Shown here: positions 43,561 to 56,600 of the stretch, piece after piece
Layout: every line of letters starts with the position of its first letter
Position numbering within the stretch: position 1 is the first letter of the stretch
Assembly: GCA_000507305.1 (NCBI GenBank)
Contig: DF239840.1
Location: 1-64,000, forward strand
Direction: 5' to 3'
DNA length: 64,000 nucleotides
DNA from: Breviolum minutum Mf 1.05b.01
Lineage: Eukaryota; Sar; Dinophyceae; Suessiales; Symbiodiniaceae
Position numbers and translations under genes: made by a program
The notes under the pieces: model-generated
What the model saw: the letters and a program-made list of their open reading frames with translations, nothing else
Told to the model about the DNA's origin: nothing
Database searches by the model: none

Positions 43561-44242
43561 TCAATCACTTTGACGAATGCTCTCAGAAGAGGGCAGCAGG
43601 CTTTTTTTCATGTAGGGGATGCGCGCATCTGAATCTTTGAAAGAAAAGCAAACACCGGGCGGTGTCTGTGGAGAAGTGCTGCCCGGTGGTTTCTTTTAAG
43701 AAAGAAACGAAAAAGATCAATGCAAACACCCGGGGGGAGGTGTAGGCTGACTAGCCATGAATGCTGAGCACCAACAAATATCAACCTTTTCCAGCTAAGT
43801 ACCAACAAATATAAACCTAAAGCAACTGGATTCTTTCTTTCTACCCAAAAAATCCACCACAAAATCTTCAACCAACTTTTCACCCGAAAAAGACAAGTTT
43901 TGCTTTAACCAGTCAATCCGACTTGCTCTTAGACTGCAAACCCGGATATACATTTTTCCCCCCAAGTCTACTGTTAACCTACCAGAAGTTTTTTTCACGT
44001 TCACCAAAATGTTGGGCCAACTCGCCAAGCTACTGAGATCAAAAGGTAAACTCAAACATGCTCTACCAATGGCTGTCATCTCTGCTGTTTCTTCAGGAGC
44101 TTCTAAGGCATAGCCCTCAGCCAACTCACGGCGGCTGGCCTGAGGACAAGGTGGATGGGTCACCGGTAACGGACGTTTAGCCTCATGTTGTTGAGGAATT
44201 ACACAATGAAAACGAATTTCATTTAGGAATGATGAACTAACG
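43561..44242 (-). CDS. 3' end of an unrecognised gene, two exons
   Basis: Exon 44242-43845 is 398 nt, the longest uninterrupted exon in the window. It follows ttacaaaaaaatag (a second acceptor, acatgag, lies at 44182) and reads EAKRPLPVTHPPCPQASRRE, then MTAIGRACLSLPFDLSSLAS and SGEKLVEDFVVDFL, ending TTGG|GTAGAA. Exon 43634-43561 follows gcttttctttcaaag and reads SDARIPYMKKSLLPSSESIR then QSD before TGA. One base plus two give GAT, so the junction reads VVDFLDSDARIPYMKK. No domain recognised. The intron between holds part of family J and a GC-rich inverted repeat (cgggcagcacttctccaca). Confidence 0.85.
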
Positions 44243-44349
44243 CTATTTTTTTGTAAAATAAATGAAACACATATGGTGAAAATCTGATGAAGGGCTTCGA
44301 AAAATCTTGAAATCATGATTAGGACATCATGTTATTAGTCTGTTTTAAA

Positions 44350-44650
44350 TTGAGTGGTTTTGTTTAATTAACTGATTAGTCGAGTAACAAACTGTTCAAG
44401 TAACTGATCAACGAGGTGATCAAGTGCTTCATTGAATACTTTACGTAACTAATCAAATACTTACTGAATTGGTTACATGTCGTTTCATTCGTTCATGACC
44501 TTGTCAATTTCAACGAAACAAACAGACTCAACCAATTAATTAATCAATTCAAGATTTCTTTTTTCAGTTTATGAAATTACTTTAAGTCCTTCCCTAACTA
44601 ACCAACTAACTAACGAACGAACTCACTAGCTAACTAACCCATTACTTTAA
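44350..44650. repeat. Degenerate AACT/ACTGA-rich repeat region
   Basis: Words such as aactgatcaac, ctaactaaccaactaact and gattagtcg recur irregularly over 300 bp. No gene seen. Confidence 0.6.
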
Positions 44651-44841
44651 TGCATGAATTTTGCCATCATTGGCCCCACCAAAAAGAACTCACCCTTCAC
44701 CAATTTCCAACTTGCGCCATTTGTTCACCACCACCCCATTTACATGAACCATTTTTTCTGCTTTTTTGCTGTGGATTTTGTGCTGCGAAACCCATCAAAA
44801 AAAACGTGCACCCAAATTGAGCCACGAAAAAACTCTGGCCT

Positions 44842-44925
44842 GACTTTCCATTGAATCCTGGTTGTTTACCAGGGATCCTTATTTCATGGTTTTTTGTGAA
44901 ATAATCCCAGCTATACCTCGATAGG
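44842..44925 (+). repeat. Family H element, copy 2
   Basis: Core ccattgaatcctggttgttt and gggatccttatttcatgg, then gtgaaataatcccagctata. Confidence 0.75.
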
Positions 44926-45231
44926 TTTTGATGTCAACTCAACCTAAACCACCATCCCTAAAACACATCCTGAAAACATAATTCATGGTTATAACCTATG
45001 ATGATTTCATCCCCTACAAGGTGACTTACAACCCCTACAAATGGCCCAAAATACATACCAAAATGTACCCTCAAACCACCCCATATACCCCATATATCCC
45101 TTATATACCCTATAAACAAATAATGCTTATATGATATGTATTCATATAAATAAAAAAATAAATAAATATGAATATATATATATATATTTGTTTAACCCCC
45201 AGCATGTATCTTCAAACAACCCCACCCGGGC

Positions 45232-45508
45232 CCCCTTTTTTTGCATTTGCTCAACTGACGTCCAGGCCTCCACAATGGATAAATCTGGCGGATCCACTAA
45301 ACCCGTCAACACGGAACAGGCCGTGGACACGACCGCCTGACAACGGGCTTTCGTGGTGATTTGTTTGTTTTTTACATATATGTTTTTCCCCGAGGGTGTT
45401 TGAATNGGTGGTGTTTGAAATTGAGAAAGGAACTGTTGTTCAGAATGGAGGTTCAACGAGTGTCTGAGCCTGCTTTTTCCTGCTAAAGACCTCAAAGCCA
45501 TTGGTTCT
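45232..45508 (-). CDS. Two exons, unrecognised
   Basis: Exon 45508 to about 45425 follows tgcttcatccttgttcag and reads EPMALRSLAGKSRLRHSLNL then HSEQQFLSQFQ; its end lies near the isolated N at 45406. Exon 45336 to about 45232 follows gaaagcccgttgtcag and reads AVVSTACSVLTGLVDPPDLS then IVEAWTSVEQMQKK, with GC or GT donors just beyond. The second is GC-rich and reads as a helical hairpin. No family recognised. Confidence 0.75.
45406..45406. other. Single ambiguous base (N)
   Basis: One N within the minus-strand region downstream of the exon starting at 45508. Confidence 1.
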
Positions 45509-46184
45509 CTGAACAAGGATGAAGCATGGAAAAAGGAAAAGGCCATTTCAAGGGCGTGTGGCTTTAATCTATTGAGCAAGTGTTAGTTTCCTTGAAAACC
45601 ACGCAAAAACTAAATACATCTCTGAAAACTCATACGGAACCTAAAACAGGGGTCACGACATTCCAAATCCAACAATGAACTATTACAAGGGAAATCCCTC
45701 AAAAAATACCATCAACTTGCATTGTTTGATCACCCAAAATGGGTCCCATGTAATGACCACTGTAAAAATGGTGGGGGGGCCCTTGGAATCATAATTTTCA
45801 GCTTGAACACGTGTCATCTTTTGGCTTGGTTGTTGGCTGACCTTTTGGTCGATGGATGTGTCAAAACCTGTTGACAAACAAGTCATCCCACGAACGAACC
45901 ACATGCCATGGAAAATACTATAAACGGTGGGTGTCTTACAATTCATTGTATATCAAATGGGAAGAACAAATAGTACTGATGATAATCACAACAATTATAG
46001 GAATACTAATAACAGTGTCTAGTATATCAACTGGTTTAGTAGGATTATATCCATCAACCAGAAAAAAATTGAAAGCCAAAGAGACAATCCACCCAGAAAT
46101 TTCCATGCTGACAATGCTGGAAACATTAGATGCAAGCTGTTGCCACCATTGGAGGGAATTTCTATTGGTATGTTTCCCCTGAAA

Positions 46185-46292
46185 ATACCCTCCCTGAAAC
46201 TAACATAGCACCTGAAAATAGGCTATCCCAAGAGGAAACTAGTATTCCAACCCTCCATTTTCAGGTGCTATGTTTGTTTCAGGTAGGTTATA
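46185..46292. repeat. Family A element
   Basis: Arms accctccctgaaactaacat and atgtttgtttcaggtaggt; inner arms agcacctgaaaatagg and ccattttcaggtgct. Confidence 0.9.
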
Positions 46293-46497
46293 TCAAATAC
46301 GTTTTCTGCTCCAACCTGTACAATAGAACGTGTAGATTTTTTGTGCACCCCACATACAGTAGTTAGTAGTTGGAGCCAGCCACACCCTCCAAGCTGTTGA
46401 GCCGCCTCATCATCCTCATTCTCGGCCATCTGTGCTAAATCCTCGGAAAGAGAGAGAAGGGTATGTTGAAGAACATGTTGCTGAAGAAGACTTCCTA

Positions 46498-46602
46498 GTT
46501 AGGTGGTTTCAATCAACCCATCTGAAGAATATGCTCGTCAAATTGGAACTTTTCCCCAGGTAGGGATGAACATAAAAAAATATGTGAAACCACCGCCTAT
46601 AG
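46498..46602 (+). repeat. Family B element, copy 10
   Basis: Starts gttaggtggtttcaatca and ends gaaaccaccgcctatag. Confidence 0.8.
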
Positions 46603-47037
46603 CTTCTATTATTGGTTATGGTTGTCCCCCCTCCCAGGATTCCAGGTGGCAAAATGCAGGGTTTTTGTTTGGGGGGGAGCCTCTACGAAAAAACCATCCC
46701 GTAATCCTGGTTTTTGACTGTTACTGGGAGGGGGGGGACAACCCAAATTATTGGAATAGCCAGGTATTGAAATGGTAGAAGCCACCAAAAAAAAGTTAAA
46801 GTTTATACCTTAAGGTCAAAATAGATGGCACAGATACCAAAAGGTAGGTTAGTAACGGGGCCTTATAAACCAATACGTAGCGGCTGTGCCATGTACTTTT
46901 CAATTACTGTAAATAGATTGGTGGGTCCAACTTGGTTTTTTAAAGACTCCCCCGCATTTTAAAGAGACTGGTCAAACCAAAAATCACTTCACCTTCCGCT
47001 GAAAGGCGAGAAGTCAGTCATTTTGGAGAGGATTTAC

Positions 47038-47094
47038 TTTGAGTTGCTGCAAGCCGCAAGCCCTTGGTCTCTTAATCTATCCTGCTTGTTCGTC
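47038..47094 (-). CDS. Short exon candidate
   Basis: After gtagttcagagtgag the frame reads TNKQDRLRDQGLAACSNSK and ends AAA|GTAAAT, a good donor. It could be a 3' exon of the helicase gene or of the next gene. Confidence 0.55.
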
Positions 47095-47261
47095 CTCACT
47101 CTGAACTACGTGCCATGGCAAAAACAAGCTTCAGAGTTTGGAGAAGTTACTTCAGCCACCCAAAACATCAAATACCAATCACGCTGAGCCGGCGTTTCTT
47201 ACATCAACAACTACAACAGCCATACTTTAGCAACTCCGAACATGCGTACTATACTTGACTA

Positions 47262-47357
47262 GTTGGTGGTTTCATCCCGTTTGAAAAATATGCTCGTCAA
47301 ATTGGATTGTTTCTCCAAGGTAAGGGTGAAAAAACAATAATTTGAAACCACCAACTA
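47262..47357 (+). repeat. Family B element, copy 11
   Basis: Almost perfect arms: gttggtggtttc and gaaaccaccaactag. Confidence 0.9.
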
Positions 47358-47583
47358 GTTGAAAGATACGAAAGATCCAGAAAAGAGCCAAACGTGACAC
47401 TAATAGTGTATTAGCAACAATACGTCTGAAATCTCTGGGATTGCCTCAGGAGAAAAAATATCCGTTAGTTAAGTGGTAATTCAGCTTCATCATAAAGATA
47501 CAGTAACATTTCGGAACCAAAAATTATATACGGTATCATCTTCCCTTACAGGTCAAATCAGAAAAAACTTCAACTTCAACTAC

Positions 47584-47630
47584 ATCTCCTCAATCTGCCC
47601 GATTTCTTGCTTGGAAGAAACAGCTTTCAC
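47584..47630 (-). CDS. Helicase gene, exon after the C-terminal extension
   Basis: It follows ggtattgaacccag, reads VKAVSSKQEIGQIEE and ends GAT|GTAGTT. Phase zero in, matching the previous exon end. Confidence 0.65.
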
Positions 47631-50600
47631 CTGGGTTCAATACCACCCCCAAAAAATACCACACCCCCTTCAAAAACCTGGTTTGGGTCGATGTTTCTCC
47701 TTTTCCAAGGAGGTAGTTTTAGGTTCAAAATGCTGGGTTTGAGGTGAATGCGCAAATCCCTCAAACATTGCCATATATTTGTATTGTTTGATTCACCCAA
47801 TATTGGGGTTTGTCAAAATGACGCCTGAAATATACCAAACTCCAAACCCCCATTCAGAAGGCCTTGGCCAGTTGTTTGGCTTGAAGATAAAGTCGTGGCA
47901 ATGGAAGCACCGCCGTCTCAGGGCGATCAAAGTCTGGTAGATGTGTTTCATAGAAGCTGCGAGGATACCTGGGTGCCAAAAAACCCGACTTCTGTTGAAA
48001 ATCATGTCAGGTTTTGGACAGATCCAGGGTGATCTGTAAATGCTGGGCTGGAATCATTCCAAAAATGGGAATTCTTCTCCAAAAAATTGCATGTTTTTTA
48101 AGAAAAAACAGGTAATCATGACATCATTGCGATCTGCAAAAACCATCAACAAACCACCAATCACTACAGGAGAGGTTGCTTCAACGAACGACTTCTACCC
48201 AAACTTAGGCCCTTGATAAAATGCCTCCTGAAGGGTGCTATAGTAATGGTGATACTCCCCTGAAAGCTAACATATCCTCTGAAAAGGGATTATATTTCAA
48301 TGGGAAATTACATCTTCCAACCATCAATTTTCAGAGGATAATGTTAGTCTTCGTGGTGATATGTTTGGATGCGAAAAAAGGAAAGAAAACAAAAAGCCCA
48401 AGGATACCTAGTCATCTTGACCACTTGTGTTTCGTAAAAAACTACACCTACTCCTTCAACTTGCCAAGGGTTTTTGGGGGGGTGGTTTTTAAAACATCCG
48501 AATCAAATATATTTACCTTCAACTCCTTAAAATTTGACTCAATAATACCTTGAAAATAAATGCTTGAAAATTGATGAAACTTCCATTTTTTTTTGGGGGG
48601 GGGGGGTGGAGTGCACGCCACAGAGTTTGGCCTAATTTTCAGGGAAGGATGGTAGGGTGGCAACCGGTTACCTGCACTCCTCGACCGAGATACAAACGGA
48701 CCACCGTTCCTTCCATGGTGCGTCCTGCACGACCACTCCGTTGGTGAGCTGAAGCTTTACTGGTCCATTTCAAGGCCAAATATGTCATCTTCATCCGATG
48801 GTCATAGACCTCAAGGTTTTTTTTCTAGGGGAATTTTTTTTGGAAAAATGTCCACAAAGTTGGGTGTTTTTTCCATGGTTTTATGTTCATAGACCTCATG
48901 GGGTGTTTTTTTTTTTGGGGGGGGGGGCAAAAAAAGGTTTATAAGGGCTATGAATGTGCATATATGTAAATAAAAGTATATATATATACACATATATATC
49001 ATATATACAGTATATATTTATATATACATGCACACATATAAATCACCTACACTGAGATTCATCAATGACATTTTTGAATTTTTGCCTGAAATCACCTGGT
49101 GATCCGATCACCACCGGATCGCGATCACCTCAGGATCTTTCCCATCGTGTGAAGGGCTGGTGTTTTTTTTGCTGAGCGGTTGGGTTTCTTTCGTTGGGGG
49201 GTGCAAGGTCCGATTTCTTTTGTTACAACGACATTTCATCCAAAAAGTGGTCCGTCGAAAAATCTGCACAAAAACCAACAAAACCCCCCCAACCAAACCC
49301 AAAGTCAATTTCTTCAAGATTTCTTCTGGGAAAAAAAACAGCAAAAAAAAGGTCAAGCAAAGTCACCTGTTGTTTGTTCATGCCCAAATCCACCACTGCA
49401 GAAACATTGGGCAAAGTGAGTGAGGACTCCGCAACATTGGAAGCCAAGACGAAGTGGCACACATCTTCCGCAGGTGTTTGGAAGACAGCCATCTGATCCT
49501 GAAGGAAGTGGCTCCCAAGAGCTGAGGGCCAATACTGAAAGATGACTTGACTTGTATTATTCTGGATACCATCCATGGTCATGGCTTTTTTTACCTACAT
49601 GAATGGTTGATTTTTATGGTTTGGCTCCAAAGAGCAACTTGGAGGATCATCCCAGGACTTGTAACTAGTTAGGGGCATCCCCATGTATAAGCCATGAAAC
49701 GGCCATTTGGAAGGGGTTCACAGGCCGACTTAGGGGACTTACTAACCATGGTTATGAACCACTTACTAAAATGGGATGATCCTCCAAGTAGGTGAGGTAA
49801 TACTGAAAGATAGCTTGTTTCTGGATGTCTTTAAATATTCCATATTGAAATAAATCTATCAGGAAACTAACATATCCCACCAAATGGGAAGTTCGGAAAA
49901 TCATCGACTCAAAAGCGGCATGTTTCTTCCCTGGAGGGTATATATGTGGGTGTTTCCAAAAATAGGGGTACCCCAAAATGGATGGTGAAAATAATGGAAA
50001 ACCCTATTAAAATGGATGATTTGGGTGTACCCCTATTTTCGGAAACACCGATGTACAACTTACATATCACCGCCTATTGGTTGACGTCAGATTATGTTGC
50101 GTTACCTTTGCTCTTCAAAAAAGGCAGCTACACACATTTGCCAAGAAAACACACCAGCATCTTCCAAAGGGTGCTGTTTGAACCCTAAGGGATGGTGTAT
50201 AGGCACCCCCTATCATCCATTCAGCACCCTTTGGAAGATCCAGGCAGAGATCAGTCTGAAAAAAGTCTGATGACAAGGATCTTCCATGGGAATTTGTGAA
50301 TGCATGGCAAAGACTTTGAACTTCATCTTGAAGTTTCTCCTCGCCCAAATCCCCACGAGCACATACACACACAGGGATTCCAAAAAGGGCACAATCACCA
50401 GTTGCACTTTGAAAAGATATTGAACAAATGTATGTATAAAAATGGTGTATAGATATTTATATATGTGTCTGACATTGTATAACATAACTACCTCTACCAC
50501 ATGGAACGTGAATGAAAAATCATGCCAAACGTATGAATTCATCATAATCCCTAGTCTGTACTACCTTCAACTGCAACCTTCTGAAGGAAAGTGAAAATCT

Positions 50601-53600
50601 ATATATCTACTGTGGTTTCGAAACTCAGGGTGCCCATGTTGATGGGAACTGGCAATGCCACATTTATCATGGCTGAAAAAAAAAACAACTTCTTCAGGAT
50701 CCTGTTCTGGGCATGCTGGGCATCATGGGCATTTTTTGCGCACAGAAACTTTGAGACAGGCTACACCAAGTTAGAAGTCATTAAAAGACTACCAGTAGGA
50801 AATTTTTAAAGATTACGGTAGTCAAATTTGCAACATCTTCATAAGTTTTGATGAAAACAGAAGTGAAGAGGTGTTCCAAAAGTAGTGTACCCACCAAAAT
50901 TTCTGTAAACATATGTGCATCCAGCATGTCCGTATGGGCTGGGGGTGCCTCGTTTAAATAACACCCCCCCATCTCATCGTAAAAAATGAGGAAAAACTTA
51001 AACGCTTCTGCCTCGGTGTTTCTCAGAACATGTCATCTCCATCAGGGTCTAGTCATCTAGTCCGCCACTTTACCAAATATCAAATTTCCCCCTAAGAATC
51101 CCAGAAAATCTCCTGAGAACGTCCCAACACGAATCCTTAAATGATACTGTACCTTTGCTGCAACCTAACTAATATCACACCTAGAGGACAAATCATCTTC
51201 CCAAATACCTGCAAAGAGGATATGTGTCTCAAAATGGTGGTTACCGTGACTACTTTCCTTTTTGGAAGCCCTATGTTCAGGGGCCATATGAGTTTTTTAG
51301 GGAGACCCACTCCACCAGAAAAAGAAGATTACATCACACTTGACTCCTCAAAGTTTTGGTTTTGAAGATTCTCAATCTGCCACAACAAGGAACCAAAATC
51401 CCTATTATAATGTTCGAACAGTCGTGTTTTTCCGCATATTTCAACCACCAAGAGCAAGGGGGGGATCGACGTCGATATCACAATATTTTGGATTTGCGGA
51501 TTTTGAGATCAAAGATTCAATCGTCAGGGGTTGCCATTACTACAACATGTCCTAGGTATCATTGGTATCATGAGTAATATTACTGTCATAATTATCAGTA
51601 CCAGTAGTATTTGTTAGTATTGTTAATATTATTGAGTATTATTAGCATTACTAGTAGTATTAGAAGAATTAGTAGTATGAGTAGTATTAGTAGTGTTAGT
51701 ATCATGCATTAGAAGTTTAACATAGCCCCTGTAAATCAATGGTTAGAAGATGAATTTCTTTTTGGGATGGCCTACGTTAAACTTCGTGAGGGTAGTACCA
51801 GTATTACATAGTACTATCAGTACTAGTACCTATACTAGTTCTACTGGTGACTGCCGACTGCGACATCATCACCCAAATCCTCTGCCCTTCGGCTTCCGCA
51901 GGATTCTCCGCATCATCCGCATCGTCGTTGTCGGGCACCGCGCCATCCGCCGCATGGAGGATCCGCTGACACTCGTCGTAGATGTCGGTGATTTCCTTCC
52001 CGCACAAACACATGTGTTTTTTTCAGAAATTTCAGACTAAAACCTGGGACATTTTCTGGAAAATTCACTTCCAAGATCTATATGGAACCATATGAAGTCA
52101 TGTGAAATCACAGGAAATCATATTCTCAAATGATATGAAATCATAGGAAACCATATGAAATCATATGAGCACTTGAAAGGATTTTGGACCTTTTCCAGAA
52201 CCATTTTTGACTGCACCCACGGCCGTTCTTGTGTTTCTGGCCTTTAGGTGGGACAGGATCCCCTAATCCGAATAATCACCCCTCTCTGATACTGCATATT
52301 TCCTTTAAACAATTGGTATGTATGGGAACCATGAATGGTAATCTCAGAACTCCCCCGCTATCCCTTCAATTTGTTTGTGATCATAGGGAAGAAACCGAGC
52401 CCCTGAAAAGTAGGGGCAACGGAAGCTATTTTCACTTCGCGATGTCTTAGTCCTAGGGAGTGTTTATTTCCCCTGAAACAATGATCTAGTTGGTGGTTTC
52501 AACCCATCTGAAAAATATTCCCAAATAGGGATGAAAATAAAAAATATTTGAAACCACCACCTAGTGATTCGTGACATCTACTCATCGCCATTGACTCAAC
52601 CCATCTCTCTCAGTTTTTCAACATCCGCCTGTAGGCCTGGCAAGAACACTAAGATCGTGGTTGCGGATTTGGCTAAGAAGGCCAGAAGGTCAATAATCAA
52701 AGGCCTCAAAAAGGCGGGTGACAGCCTGAGGTGATGTTTTACCTTTTTTGGTGGGTAACAGGTCAATGGTCAACAAAAGGCCCTGTAGTTTTTTTGTGGT
52801 ATAGGTTCATGTTACCTTTCAAAAAACATCACATGTTCAAGGTATATACCCTCTGGTGAACTAACATAGCTTGCTGGAAAATGGACCAGCAACCCTTGAA
52901 GATGTATATATTTCCTAGTGAAAATGGGTATATTCCAGCCATTGCTATGTCAGCTTTGCCGGAGGCTATTTTTTGGTTCAACAAGGTGGCCTGTTGTGTG
53001 AATCACCATTTCCATACATTACACAATTAGTTGTTTACGGCGTTTACGGCACGAATGGGAAAAGAAAACACCCCTGAAGATTAGCATGGAACATAATCCT
53101 GGAGGTTTGGTTCAGATCATGTTCCTTTCCTTTCATGGGTGATGGCTGTAGCTTCCAGCCGTTCATCTTCCAGGCATCCAGAGAGTGGGGATCGCCCACG
53201 GGGATCACCCAACACGTGGAGGTTTTTTCTGGAACCTTCAACCTTTATTCCCTCCGAAATGATGGGGGTCGTTTTCGACGGAAAATGCCATAAATTTCCT
53301 TGGAGAAGAGGTGCTACCTTGGTTTTTTGGTCACAAATGTTGACCAAAAAATGTATCCGTTGGGCGATTTTTGTAATCTCATCCAAAGGTTACAGTCTGA
53401 TAGAAAAAAAACATGACTGGTTTCCATCCCTCATGTTCAAAAGCAAATATTTTTTAAACGTATTATCAATCATCATGAATCATGTCAACCATTTTGCGGG
53501 TCCACTGTTTCTTTTGGTGCCTTCAAAAACTTGAAAAAAAAACGGATTCCTGGAAACATGATTTGCGAAAAACACAGAAATTTGTATCCTTCAAATTTCC

Positions 53601-56600
53601 CAAACCACCAAGCTATCAACCCTTGGATCAACATGGCCTCTATCAACGCTATTAAAACCTCCGCCTTTTTGAAATCGAAAATCGACAGAACTTGACAACA
53701 CGCAGGCCCCGAAAAAACAAATACAAACAGATACAGCCTAGAAATTTGAAGATGGAAATTGAGAATGACGGCTTGGGGTAAAAGGTATTAGTTCAAAAAA
53801 TTCTACTTTCAACAACACCACCCTCATAGGCTGCCAGCTATTTCGATTGTGTAAACTCCGTGAAAAAAAATGTGTATGAAAAAAAAACATTCACCAACCA
53901 TCAAATCGAACCAGATCTTCCTATGTTTTCCACATTTCTTATCCCCCCACCACAACTGCGTTCGCGCATACGGAGGCACGTGCAAGTGGAAGCAAAGTCC
54001 ATCAAGGCCTTTCGTGCCAGTGCACAGTTGGAAAGGTTGGAAAGGACATGTGTTTCGAGGCCCAACAAACAGTTTACCAAATCATCCTTGAAAATAGTCA
54101 TTTTTTTTGGGGGGGGGAGGAGGGACGATTCCAAAAAGTTTGGGGCGCCTCATAGTATGTGATTTTTTTTTGGCCTCTCTTTGGGGAAGATTTTGCCGAG
54201 TGAACCCACCGTCCGCTTCAAGTAACTGGTTGATAAGTGGGCTGGTAATAACCGTCCCCCCCTCCCCCCAGCCAAACAAAAAAAAATTGATTCGCGGTTT
54301 CTATCCTAACAACCACTGATCGTTATCACCAAACCTTGGACTTTCCAAGTAAGCTACAAATGAACACCAACCTGAAACGTGAATCATCATTGACCACGAA
54401 TCATTTGCAATACACCAATCAAGCCACTCTACCTGCGACTTTCATTTCAGGGTGATCTGGGTCATCTCCACACGATTCAAAAGTTTTGACGCATGTTGAC
54501 ACATGATGGTACCACTTCGTGCCTTGTGCCCTACAAACTCAAAAAAGTCAATTCTTGGTCAGAACCATAAACTGTACGCCTGTTCATCCGCTACACTGTT
54601 TTTAGAACATCTTTTGAAAACGACGAAAAACACAACATCAAGTTAATAACACCCTGCTGCATTTCAAATCTCGTTCATTCCTCCCAAACCCTCCAAAAAT
54701 CTCACAAAAAATCTTTACCAGTCACACACACAACCACACCCTTCATCCGCCTGTGAATTTTTCTTTTCCATCTTCTGGTCCTGATGCTTGGGCCGTTGGG
54801 AAGCAATGTCTTTCACCCAGTGAAAGCACTGGGAAGCACGTGTTAGCAAACCCTTACAATCAAAGTTTGGCTTACCCTCCCTGAAACTGACATTTTCGCG
54901 CCTGAAAATATAACCCTCTTTCCAATCCGGAGATTCCGAACGTGGAAACCCATCCATTTTTAGGTGCTTGTGAGCTGTTAGTTTCAGGGAGTGGAAAAAA
55001 AGGAGGCTGGGAGGCCACCAGAGTGCAGTTTTTTATTGATTTATGAAATTGAAATATCACAAGTTATCACAAGTTTTCATCATCATCATATAAAGACATG
55101 AAATTTGACTATATACTTCAATGCGTTGTTCCCTGCAGTAAACTTGTTTCATTTGAATCAATTAGCTTTCATTATATAGTAACCTTTCCACAAGCACCCT
55201 TCTTTGTACAAGCTTTCATCTTTTCAAATGATTGTTGAAAAGTGATTCTTCTAATGGTCAATTTTANNNNNNNNNNNNNNNNNNNNNNNNNNNNNNNNNN
55301 NNNNNNNNNNNNNNNNNNNNNNNNNNNNNNNNNNNNNNNNNNNNNNNNNNNNNNNNNNNNNNNNNNNNNNNNNNNNNNNNNNNNNNNNNNNNNNNNNNNN
55401 NNNNNNNNNNNNNNNNNNNNNNNNNTTTAAATTCTTAATTCTCTTGTATTCTGGGTGTTTATGACCTTTTGTCCCATCAAAGGGCTTCCACCGGGAAAGA
55501 AACAAGACATTGAACAAATATTACATTAGATAATATCAAATTAGTTTTGAAAACTGCATGAAATTAGCTTTGAAAACTGCACTCTGGTGGCCTTCCGTAC
55601 TGAAAAAAAGATCCCATCAAGGACAGTGAAGGCAAAGAAAATCTCGCCCTGCGACTGATGAGCCAGAGGAAACTACTGGGGTTGGTTCAGATGAGTTTCC
55701 TTTTTGGTTTCGACCTCCTGCCAGGTGCTATGTTGGTTTTAAGGAGTGTATTCAGAAATGAATTGAAAAAAACATGTATAATTAGTCTCCGGATGTTGAA
55801 AAAAGTATTCAAAGATTTAAATTTAAATCAACTGCACTATCTTAGTAGGATCAATGATCAAGCGTCTCGACATATAGATTTTGGAGCTTCTACCGTGAAA
55901 CAAATTTATTCAGCCAGAAAAAATAAATACATTTAAAAAAATGTATAGTAAGAAGAAGAAGAAAAAGAAGGAAAAGAAGAAAAGAAGAACTATATATATA
56001 TATACACATGTATGTGATTTCCCTATTAGAATTTATCGTCTTCCCTATAAATATCTTTTTATTTGCATATGTTGGCTCAACCTTAAATTTGCCATTGCTG
56101 ATTCCTCGCCTGGAACTTCTGACATAGTCGCCATACCAAGCTACTCCCTTGACTGCTCAGCCCCTGGCGTGCCAGGCGAGCCACGAAAAAAACCCTCGGA
56201 TACTTTCCATTGAATCCTGGTTGTTTAAATAGGGATCCTTGTCATGATGTATGAAATAATCCGTATAAAAATGGGTAGCATTTCATCCCACCCCCCAAAA
56301 AAAACAACCAACCAGGGGCCCTTTTTTAATTGCTATTTGGATCTATTTTTTCAATTTGGATATTTTGGGGGGGACACTTCCCTTACGTTACTATCTGTGA
56401 ATTCCCAAGTGGCGGTGAGTTTGGTCGCTAAAAAAAAAACAATTTGCCCAGCTTGGGGAGGATACTTTTTGGGGTGGACCTGTGGACTTGTGCCGGACCA
56501 GTTTACTACTTAAACCTTCCGTTGGATACGAATTGTCACGTAGCTCGTCGGTGGTAACTTTTTCGGTCAGGTTGCTATCCCCTGCATGTTGGGAATAAAT

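Noticed and set aside
45856..46182. A plus-strand hydrophobic frame (IVLMIITTIIGILITVSSIS) resembling a membrane protein.
   Set aside because: It is AT-rich, the minus strand gives an equally hydrophobic frame, and neither has convincing splice sites.
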